Part shown: positions 57,339 to 64,000 of the stretch, piece by piece | How the letters are laid out: each line of letters begins with the position of its first letter | Numbering within the stretch: the first letter of the stretch is position 1 | NCBI RefSeq assembly: GCF_014164785.1 | Contig: NZ_JACJFN010000006.1 | Location: 1-64,000, forward strand | Direction of reading: 5' to 3' | Source of the DNA: Aquipseudomonas guryensis | GTDB taxonomy: Bacteria > Pseudomonadota > Gammaproteobacteria > Pseudomonadales > Pseudomonadaceae | DNA: 64,000 bases | Position numbers and translations under genes: made by a program | The notes under the pieces: generated by a model | Databases searched by the model: none | What the model was told of the DNA's origin: nothing | Seen by the model: the letters and a program-made list of their open reading frames with translations, nothing else

Positions 57339-59641
57339 TCCAGCCTCCCTGCTGCTGCTTTGATCAAGTGCTGCAGATCCACATTGGCCGGATCTAGGCC
57401 AAGCTTGCGCAAATCATCGTTTATGTCTCGATCCGTGACCTGGAGGGTTTTGATGGAGCCTCTGGTATAGGGGCGAGGATCTTCTCCGTAATGAACTTTG
57501 GCGGGGCCTGGCGGCACATCCTCCAATCGAGCAAAGCCTCGCTTATCCAGTATCCCTTCACGTACCGACCCATCACTGAATTCGACACGGTAAGCAGCCT
57601 CTGGCACAGGTTCGAGATTCGGGTAGTGCAGGTTCAGTTCGAGCCAGGAGCTGTTTTTCTTGGCGCTTTCCAGCAGATTGCCCGCTTTGCTGGTATCGGC
57701 TTGCAGCATTGCTCCAGGCAGTAGGATGGCGATGCCGCTACCCACGCCCGGCGCCCCACCCGAGTTGATCTTGATCATCGCCCCGCTCAGGGTCACACCA
57801 CCCGGATCGAGCTTGAGCCAGCTGCCGCCACCCTTGGCGGTGAGCTCCATGCCGGCCTCGATCACCACCTTGCTGCCGGCGTGGTAGTGGATTTCGTTGC
57901 CGGCCTCGGTGAACTGGGCCGAGCCCAGTTTGATGTGCTGAGTGCTTGCTACTGTGAGGTGGTCATTGCTGCGTGCCTCGACCTTGCGGTCTGCGTGGGT
58001 GATGCGGTGTTCCTCGGCCTTCAGTTCGGTGTAGCTGTTGGCCTCGACCGTGTCGTGGCGCTCGTGGCCGATGCGGATCCTCTGGTCGTTTTCGACGTTT
58101 TCGTCCCAGTCTTTCTGCGCGTGCAAGTAGATTTGTTCCTGGCCCTTGCGGTCCTCGAAGCGCAGTTCGTTGTAGCCGCCGCCACCGGGGGAGCTGAGGG
58201 TCTTGAACACGCTGCGGGTCTTGTTCGCCGGCAGGTCATAGGGCACCACGTGCTCGGCGTGGTACAGACAGCCGGTGAGCAGCGGTTGGTCGGGATCGCC
58301 TTCAAGGAAGGTGATCAGTACCTCCATGCCGACCCGCGGGATGGCGATGCCGCCGTAGCGGTCGCCGGCCCAGCTGCTGGCCACGCGCAGCCAGCAGCTG
58401 GTCTTGTCGTCGGCCTGGCCCTCGCGGTCCCAGTGGAACTGCACCTTCACCCGACCGTACTGGTCGCAGTGGATCTCCTCGCCTTTGGGGCCGGTGACCA
58501 CGGCCGTCTGGCTGCCGAGCACTTTAGGCTTGGCATGTTGCAGGGCCGGGCGGAATGGATCGGCCCAGCGCGTGGCGCTGAAGCGATTTCGGTAGCCCTG
58601 CTGGAAATCCTCACCATCCAGCATCTGGCCGGCCCGGCTGCCACCGATGAAGTCAGTCACCGACTCTTCCAGCACCTGCGGCTGCTTGCCTTCGTGCCAT
58701 ACCTCACGTAGCAGCCACAGGTCATTCAATGCTGCGCTGGGGTGCTGCTGCAGGCTGAGGAAGTGGCCACAGGCCAGGTACGCATCGCTCTTGCCGTCGG
58801 CCTGGGTGTAGTCGCTGCGCAGGCGCTCCAGGGCGCGCTTGGCCAGATGTTTGCCGCGTTCGCGCTCAGTGAAGCGGCCGGGGAAATCGTAGACCTCCAG
58901 GCTGGGCTGGAAAGCGCTGCTCTGGGTGGCTTGCAGGGTCAGGCGCGGCTTCTCGAAATCGTAGTCGCGGTAGCTGGCCTGAGTACTGCGCGTGGCCAGG
59001 CGCACGTTGAACGCACGGACTACCGCATGTTCGGCTGCCAGGCCGCTGTCCTGCTGGTAGTTGAGCGGCGGCAGCTTGCGGAACACCGTCTGGTCGTCAC
59101 CAAACACCAGTGCATGGACATTCGCGCTGTGCTGGAAGTGAAAGCTGATGCCCTCCTCTTCGCACAGGCGCTGAATGAAGTGCAGGTCGGATTCGTCGTA
59201 CTGAGTGCAATAGTCGCGCGCGGGATAGACGCTGCCGAGCTGGAACTTGTAGGCGCCCTGTTGGATGCCGTGCTCCTCGAGCAGTTGCGCGATGATCTGC
59301 GGCACGCTCAGTTGCTGGAAGATGCGCTGGTTGTAGCGATGTTGCAGGTAGGCCAGCTGCGGTCTAAGGCTGATGTTGTAACGGGTCAGGCGCCTGCCGG
59401 AATCACCCTGTTCGATGGCGTAGACCAGGCCATGCACACCGCCTCCAGCGGGGCCGAAGGCGAGAAAGGCCGGCTGATTGAGCAGCGCTTGCAGATCCAG
59501 CTGCGAGTCCTGGCTGACCAGATCAATACTGAACTCATACGGCTGGTTGAGCTCCTCGCGGCCCTCGAACGCCAGTACCTGCAGGTCGCTGGCGATACCC
59601 TGAATGCTCAGGGAAATAAGCGTTTGATTGGCATCCCTCAC
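57335..59641 (-). CDS. vgrG: Type VI secretion system spike protein VgrG
   Basis: The 768-residue protein has a GTG start with AGGAGG 7 bases upstream. The gp27-like part is at residues 1-380 (YCTQYDESDLHFIQRLCEEE near 150), the gp5 OB-fold at about 395-470 (GPKGEEIHCDQYGRVKVQFH, SCWLRVASSWAGDRYGG) and the beta-helix at about 500-640. A C-terminal extension at about 665-768 (YRVEFSDGSVREGILDKRGF) resembles a small beta-sandwich used for effector docking. No PAAR or adaptor gene is adjacent, so the effector may bind this extension directly. Confidence 0.95.
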   Translation of the reverse strand: MRDANQTLISLSIQGIASDLQVLAFEGREELNQPYEFSIDLVSQDSQLDLQALLNQPAFLAFGPAGGGVHGLVYAIEQGDSGRRLTRYNISLRPQLAYLQHRYNQRIFQQLSVPQIIAQLLEEHGIQQGAYKFQLGSVYPARDYCTQYDESDLHFIQRLCEEEGISFHFQHSANVHALVFGDDQTVFRKLPPLNYQQDSGLAAEHAVVRAFNVRLATRSTQASYRDYDFEKPRLTLQATQSSAFQPSLEVYDFPGRFTERERGKHLAKRALERLRSDYTQADGKSDAYLACGHFLSLQQHPSAALNDLWLLREVWHEGKQPQVLEESVTDFIGGSRAGQMLDGEDFQQGYRNRFSATRWADPFRPALQHAKPKVLGSQTAVVTGPKGEEIHCDQYGRVKVQFHWDREGQADDKTSCWLRVASSWAGDRYGGIAIPRVGMEVLITFLEGDPDQPLLTGCLYHAEHVVPYDLPANKTRSVFKTLSSPGGGGYNELRFEDRKGQEQIYLHAQKDWDENVENDQRIRIGHERHDTVEANSYTELKAEEHRITHADRKVEARSNDHLTVASTQHIKLGSAQFTEAGNEIHYHAGSKVVIEAGMELTAKGGGSWLKLDPGGVTLSGAMIKINSGGAPGVGSGIAILLPGAMLQADTSKAGNLLESAKKNSSWLELNLHYPNLEPVPEAAYRVEFSDGSVREGILDKRGFARLEDVPPGPAKVHYGEDPRPYTRGSIKTLQVTDRDINDDLRKLGLDPANVDLQHLIKAAAGRLE

Positions 59642-59821
59642 GCCTTAACCTCCTTCCTGGAGTTTGCAGAAGGCGCAAGGGTGCCCAAGCGGGCGCACAG
59701 CTTCAATCGCCGGATTGCCGAATCATGGCCCCGGTCAAATAAATCGACTATTTAACCGCACCAGACCTGCTGCAATGGCGCGAGACAGCCGCGCGCATTG
59801 CAGCAGGACGCCAGCCGGCAG

Positions 59822-61477
59822 CTATTCCTGCCAGACCACCTCGCCGGAACGACTGCCCCAGGCGTGGAAATGCGGACTGTAAGCGCCCTCGACCGAGGCC
59901 CGCTTGATCTTCAGGGTCGGCGTCAGGAAGCCGTTCTCTACCGCCCAGACTTCCGGCACCAGCACCAGCCCGTTGAGCTTCTCGTGCTTGTCCAGCGCCT
60001 GGTTGGTTTCCTCCAACAGACGCTTGAGGCTGCCTTCCAGCTGCTCGCGCGGCTCCTTGCGACCGGCTTCGGAGAGCACGCACAGCGCCAGCGGCTGCGG
60101 CAGGCCATCACCAACCACGCAGACCTGCTCGATGTGCGAGTGCACCGCCAGGCGGTTCTCAATCGGCGCCGGGGCCACGTACTTGCCTTTGCTGGTCTTG
60201 AAGATTTCCTTGATGCGCCCGGTCAGGCGCAGGTTGCCGTCGGCATCTTGCTCACCCTTGTCGCCGGTCCGCAGGAAGCCGTCCTCGGTCATGGCTTCGG
60301 CAGTCTTGCCCGGTTCCTTGAAATAGCCCTGCATGGTCGAGCCGCTGCGCACCAGCACCTCGCCCTCCTCGCTGATGCGTACTTCCACGCCGGGGTTGTT
60401 CTGGCCGATCCAGCCCTGCTTGAACTTGCCGGGACGACAGACGTGCGAGTAGCCACAGTTCTCGGTCATGCCATAGACCTCCTGCAGCTCCAGGCCCAGG
60501 CGGCGGTACCAGTTGAGCAGCGCCTCGGGCACCGGCGCCGCACCGGACAGGCCATAGCGCACGGCATCCAGACCCAGGCCGCGCAGCACCTTGCGACCGA
60601 ACAGTCGCCCGAGCAGCGGCAGGGAGAGAAGGAAATCCAGCTTGCTGGCGGACATCTTCGAATAGACGCCCATCTGGAACTTGGTCCAGATCCGCGGCAC
60701 GCCGAAGAACACCGTCGGTCTGGCGCGGCGCAAGTCAGCGAGGAAGGTATCCAGGCTCTCAGCGAAGTACACCGTCAGGCCGCTGTACAGCGAATTGAGC
60801 TCGACGAACATGCGCTCGGCCACGTGGCACAGCGGCAGGTAGGACAGCACCCGATCATTATCGGAAACCCCGAACAACTCAGTGGCATGGCTGGCGGTGA
60901 AGCCGAAGTTGCCGAAGTTGTGCATCACGCCCTTGGGCATGCCGGTGGTGCCGGAGGTGTAGATGATGGTGGCCAGCTGGTCGGCTGCAGGACGCGGGGT
61001 GTCCTGGATCGGCGCACTGGCCTGCAGGTCCTGCCAGGTACGATCGAATCGGCCGTGCGGATGCAGCGGCAGGCATACAGTGACAACGCCCTCGGGTACG
61101 CCGGGAGCCATGGCCGGCCAGTCATCCAGCTTGCCGATAAAGGCCACGCGGGCCTCGGCATGCTCCAGCACCTGGCGCACGGAGTCACCGGTGAGATTGG
61201 GATACAGCGGCACCGAGACATGCCCGGCCATCCAGATCGCCAGGTCGGTGACGATCCAGTGTGCGCAGTTCTTCGAGATGATGGCGATCCGGCTGCCCGG
61301 TTCCAGCTCCAGGCCACGCAGCCAGCTGGCAGCGCGCCGCGCCTGCTCACCGACCTCGGACCAGCTCAGTTCCTCGACCTGGCCATTGCCCTGGGGCTGG
61401 ATCAGGTATGTCTTGTTCGGATGACGCGACTCACGCTCGAAAAACACCTCGAGCGGTAAACGGACTGCACTGGCCAC
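59822..61477 (-). CDS. AMP-binding long-chain acyl-CoA ligase-like enzyme
   Basis: The product has 551 residues from a GTG at 61477, chosen because AAGGAGG lies 4 bases upstream; the frame extends to 61519. The adenylate-forming signature is intact: TIIYTSGTTGMPKGVMHNFG near residue 168, GLELQEVYGMTENCGYSH near 350 and RTGDKGEQDADGNLRLTGRI near 410. It probably activates fatty acids to acyl-CoA; closest in style to FadD15/FAA1-type long-chain ligases. The 180 bases upstream to vgrG hold no gene. Confidence 0.92.
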   Translation of the reverse strand: MASAVRLPLEVFFERESRHPNKTYLIQPQGNGQVEELSWSEVGEQARRAASWLRGLELEPGSRIAIISKNCAHWIVTDLAIWMAGHVSVPLYPNLTGDSVRQVLEHAEARVAFIGKLDDWPAMAPGVPEGVVTVCLPLHPHGRFDRTWQDLQASAPIQDTPRPAADQLATIIYTSGTTGMPKGVMHNFGNFGFTASHATELFGVSDNDRVLSYLPLCHVAERMFVELNSLYSGLTVYFAESLDTFLADLRRARPTVFFGVPRIWTKFQMGVYSKMSASKLDFLLSLPLLGRLFGRKVLRGLGLDAVRYGLSGAAPVPEALLNWYRRLGLELQEVYGMTENCGYSHVCRPGKFKQGWIGQNNPGVEVRISEEGEVLVRSGSTMQGYFKEPGKTAEAMTEDGFLRTGDKGEQDADGNLRLTGRIKEIFKTSKGKYVAPAPIENRLAVHSHIEQVCVVGDGLPQPLALCVLSEAGRKEPREQLEGSLKRLLEETNQALDKHEKLNGLVLVPEVWAVENGFLTPTLKIKRASVEGAYSPHFHAWGSRSGEVVWQE

Positions 61478-61594
61478 GGGGCCTCCTTGTTTTTTCTTAT
61501 TGTCACAGGGAGCAACCAAGCACTTGCTTGGTTGAATATTCCATGCGTCAGGAGGCAGTGCAAGTTAAGAAATGTTTCAGTTCCCGCAACAGCT

Positions 61595-62053
61595 CTAGTG
61601 CGGGTGATGCAGCGCGTCGAGCGCCAGCGCGCCGGCCAGCAGGTGTTCGCCGGAGAGGCAAACCAGGCTGGCGGTATGCAGGGTGATCGGCTGTTGCAGG
61701 TTTCCATGCACCAGCAATCCGGCAAGAGAGCCTAGCAGCGGGTTGTGGCTGACGATCAGGTATTCATCGGCAGCGTCGGCATCCAGTTGCTGCAGCACGG
61801 CGCGTGGGTCGTCGTCCGGAGTGAGCCAGTCGAAGGTGGTCAGCGGCAGTTGCAAGCCGAGGGTTTCGCGTACCAGTTCGGCCGTCTGCTGGGCGCGCCG
61901 ATAAGGGCTGACGAGAATTTTCGTCAGCGCCACGCCGCGCAAATGCTTGGCCGCATGGCGGACTTCCTTGCGCCCGTGCTCAGTCAGGGCGCGCTCCGCA
62001 TCGCTGCGCGCCCTGGGCTCAGCCTCACCGTGCCGCAACAGCCATAACTTCAC
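61595..62053 (-). CDS. sixA: Phosphohistidine phosphatase
   Basis: The 152-residue histidine-phosphatase family protein has LWLLRHGEAEPRARSDAER at the N-terminus (RHG catalytic motif) and the second histidine in LIVSHNPLLGSLAGLL. SixA dephosphorylates phosphohistidine proteins such as NPr in the nitrogen PTS. Its end overlaps the upstream DUF4389 gene frame by 4 bases at the start, so the two are coupled. Confidence 0.93.
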   Translation of the reverse strand: MKLWLLRHGEAEPRARSDAERALTEHGRKEVRHAAKHLRGVALTKILVSPYRRAQQTAELVRETLGLQLPLTTFDWLTPDDDPRAVLQQLDADAADEYLIVSHNPLLGSLAGLLVHGNLQQPITLHTASLVCLSGEHLLAGALALDALHHPH

Positions 62054-62397
62054 AGCTTGGGCTCTTCGTCCACCACCGGATGGGCCGCGGGCGGAATGCT
62101 GTGCGGCTCGTTGTCTTGCGGCGCTCGCGGGGTCGGCCAGTCAGCGAACGGCCAAGGCTTTTCTTCGGTGTTGAAAGTGCCAAAGCGGCCGATCTGCTGC
62201 AGGTACTGGCTGAGGCTGTCACCAAAGCCTTGCAGACCGCCATTGGGGGCGCCGTAGAACAGGCGGTAGCCCAGCTGCAGCAGCACCACACCGCCGAGGA
62301 TGATTTCCGCCAGCTGCCAGACGATGGTGAAGATCACCATCCACAGAATGCGCAACAGGATGGATTCACGCTCCAGTTCTTTACTTGGTTCACTCAT
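62050..62397 (-). CDS. DUF4389 membrane protein
   Basis: The 115-residue protein has one long or two short membrane helices (ILWMVIFTIVWQLAEIILGG and VVLLQLGYRLFYG, residues 17-50), matching DUF4389, then a soluble acidic, proline-rich C-terminus. It is conserved between gpsA and sixA in pseudomonads as I recall. Function is unknown. Confidence 0.9.
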   Translation of the reverse strand: MSEPSKELERESILLRILWMVIFTIVWQLAEIILGGVVLLQLGYRLFYGAPNGGLQGFGDSLSQYLQQIGRFGTFNTEEKPWPFADWPTPRAPQDNEPHSIPPAAHPVVDEEPKL

Positions 62398-62422
62398 GTC
62401 GCTCTCCCAATCTCGCTAGGTT

Positions 62423-63445
62423 TCAAAAACCACTGGTGGAAATGAAATCGACGTCGGTCTTCGGCTCGGCGCGCATCAGCGCCTCGATCACCTGGGCCAG
62501 GGTACGCCCCTCGAAGAGAATGGCATGCAAACCCGTGACCAAAGGCATGTAAATCTGCAATTCCTCGGCCTTGGCCTTGAGCACCTTGATGGTGTTGACC
62601 CCTTCGGCCACCTCGCCAAGCCTGGCCACGGCGTCTTCCAGGCTGAGACCTTCGCCAAGGGCGAAGCCGACCTGATAATTGCGGCTCTTCGGTGACGAAC
62701 AGGTGACGATCAGGTCACCAACCCCGGCTAGGCCGAGGAAGGTCATGGGATTGGCACCCAGCTTGACCGCAAAACGGGTCATTTCCGCTAGGGCACGGGT
62801 GATCAGCATGCTCTTGGTGTTCTCGCCCATGCCCATCGCCACAGCCATACCGGCGATGATCGCGTAGACGTTCTTCAGCGCCCCGCCCAGCTCCACGCCG
62901 AAACGGTCGCGGCTGGCGTAGACGCGAAAAGTGCGCCCGTGCAGGGCCTCTTGTACGCGTTGGCAGAGCGCTTCGTCTTCACTGGCGATCACGGTGGCGG
63001 TCAGTGCCTGCTCGGCCACTTCGCGTGCCAGGTTGGGCCCGGACAGCACGCCAATGCGCGCTTGTGGGGCTACTTCCTCGAGGATCTGGCTCATCAGCTT
63101 GAAGCTCTGCGCCTCGATGCCCTTGGTGGTACTGACCAGCAGCTTGCCGGCCAGCGCACCTGCTACCGGCTGCAGGGCCTGGCGCAAGGCCGAGGACGGC
63201 AAGGCGACGAATACCAGCTCGCAGGCGGCCAGGGTCTCGGCCAGGTCGGTCACCGGCTCGACGCCCGGGTGCAGCTTGATGCCCTTCAGGTAGCGCGGGT
63301 TCTCGCGCTGGCTACGCATCGCGGCGGCCTGCTCCGGATCGCGCATCCACTGGCGGACGCGCTGGCCATTCTGCGCCAGCAGGTTGGCGATAGCGGTGCC
63401 AAAGCTGCCGCCACCCAAGACGGCGACTGGTTGTTGCTCGGTCAT
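62423..63445 (-). CDS. gpsA: Glycerol-3-phosphate dehydrogenase [NAD(P)+]
   Basis: The product has 340 residues from the ATG at 63445. The N-terminal dinucleotide-binding [20 protein letters not shown] and the catalytic-lysine region [20 protein letters not shown] near residue 195 are intact. It reduces dihydroxyacetone phosphate to sn-glycerol-3-phosphate for phospholipid synthesis. It is the first gene of the gpsA-DUF4389-sixA run. Confidence 0.96.
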   Translation of the reverse strand: MTEQQPVAVLGGGSFGTAIANLLAQNGQRVRQWMRDPEQAAAMRSQRENPRYLKGIKLHPGVEPVTDLAETLAACELVFVALPSSALRQALQPVAGALAGKLLVSTTKGIEAQSFKLMSQILEEVAPQARIGVLSGPNLAREVAEQALTATVIASEDEALCQRVQEALHGRTFRVYASRDRFGVELGGALKNVYAIIAGMAVAMGMGENTKSMLITRALAEMTRFAVKLGANPMTFLGLAGVGDLIVTCSSPKSRNYQVGFALGEGLSLEDAVARLGEVAEGVNTIKVLKAKAEELQIYMPLVTGLHAILFEGRTLAQVIEALMRAEPKTDVDFISTSGF

Positions 63446-63702
63446 GATCGATCCAATCAGAGCCATCGAGATGGCGAATGGGCGGCATTATTGCGGAGCA
63501 TCCGCCGACCGACCAGCCCTCAGAGCGCTTGCGCGCAGCGACAGACTGGCAAATACGCGTTTGTCGATTAACATGCGGGGCATTCCGCCCTATAGCAAGG
63601 CCGTTGTGTGTACCCGAACCTGTCCCTCCGCCGCCCATCCCACTCACGCCAGCAGATTCCGCCGCTGCAGGCTCTGCACCTGTTGGCTGGAGCTGGACAC
63701 CC

Positions 63703-64000
63703 ATGATCTTCGGCCGTAACTGGACTATTCATAGTCGTACCCAGCTGATCAGCGTCGGCCCCGCCCTGTTGCTGACCGTGCTACTCATCAGTTTCTTCAC
63801 CTATGAACGCCTGCAGGACCTGCGCCAGGAACTCAATCGTACTGGCCAGCTGATCGCCAGCCAGCTGGCCCCGGCGGCCGAATACGGGGTCATTTCTGGC
63901 AACCTGGAGGTGCTCGACAACCTGCTGCGTTCCACGCTGACCACCTCGCACGTACGCTTTCTCGAAGTACGTGACCGTGAAGAAAACATCCTGGTCTATG
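63703..64000 (+). CDS. Hybrid sensor histidine kinase, N-terminal part (partial)
   Basis: The first 99 codons of a protein that continues beyond the window. It begins with a transmembrane helix (LISVGPALLLTVLLISFFTY, residues 14-33). A periplasmic region follows, with RQELNRTGQLIASQLAPAAE and YGVISGNLEVLDNLL, which resembles the N-terminus of BarA/GacS-type kinases. In P. aeruginosa a hybrid kinase (PA1611) occupies the same place next to gpsA. Kinase and receiver domains are not visible here. Confidence 0.8.
   Translation, partial: MIFGRNWTIHSRTQLISVGPALLLTVLLISFFTYERLQDLRQELNRTGQLIASQLAPAAEYGVISGNLEVLDNLLRSTLTTSHVRFLEVRDREENILVY

Overview
The window is chromosomal DNA of a gamma-proteobacterium of the genus Pseudomonas in the broad sense. 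The GC-rich codon use, the gene content and several gene neighbourhoods (aroC-MFS-mtnB-mtnD-mtnC; prmB/cysteine hydrolase/Smr/folE; nirB-nasA-cobA with a PP2C-kinase and a nitrate transporter; acyl-CoA ligase/sixA/DUF4389/gpsA/hybrid kinase) match P. aeruginosa-type blocks as I remember them. The attC family at the left resembles the 76-bp repeats described for the P. alcaligenes/P. stutzeri/P. mendocina chromosomal integrons. Species assignment is inference.

Region 1 (1-10100) is the distal part of a sedentary chromosomal integron. Twenty attC sites delimit 19 complete gene cassettes plus the tail of a twentieth. Every cassette carries one + strand ORF, which is visibly more AT-rich than the host genes. 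The integrase and the primary attI site are not in the window and should lie to the left. Most cassette products are unknown. Recognisable ones are an ADP-ribosylglycohydrolase, DUF4279, DUF1493, DUF4288 and LprI-like (DUF1311) proteins and a zinc-ribbon/B-box membrane protein. Eight of 19 look secreted or membrane-embedded. The last attC has a damaged core base.

Region 2 (10.1-45.9 kb) is ordinary core genome: a Crp/Fnr regulator, a membrane-anchored GH3 enzyme, a PilT/PilU-like ATPase, PpiC, ABC-F YbiT, UppP, a chemoreceptor, a di-heme cytochrome plus catalase-like pair, methionine-salvage genes mtnC/D/B, aroC, prmB, folE, several transporters, pyrF and others. Three REPIN-like inverted REP doublets sit between convergent genes. 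Two divergent regulator/target pairs (HxlR and MarR types) have clear inverted-repeat operators.

Region 3 (45.9-54.8 kb) is a nitrate-assimilation locus: MFS nitrate transporter, PP2C/Ser-Thr-kinase fusion, a short NirB-type NADH oxidoreductase, the NasA nitrate reductase and CobA for siroheme. Both the transporter and the nirB-nasA-cobA unit have a sigma-54 promoter followed by an RNA leader ending in an attenuator hairpin. The nirB leader has the two hexanucleotide-loop hairpins expected of an ANTAR (NasT) target. A MITE-like element lies between the transporter leader and its gene.

Region 4 (54.8-59.6 kb, minus strand) is a horizontally acquired-looking type VI secretion island: VgrG, a PoNe-like PD-(D/E)xK DNase effector and a PoNi-like immunity protein, joined by ATGA overlaps. 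Region 5 (59.8-64 kb) returns to core genes: acyl-CoA ligase, sixA, DUF4389, gpsA and the start of a hybrid sensor kinase.
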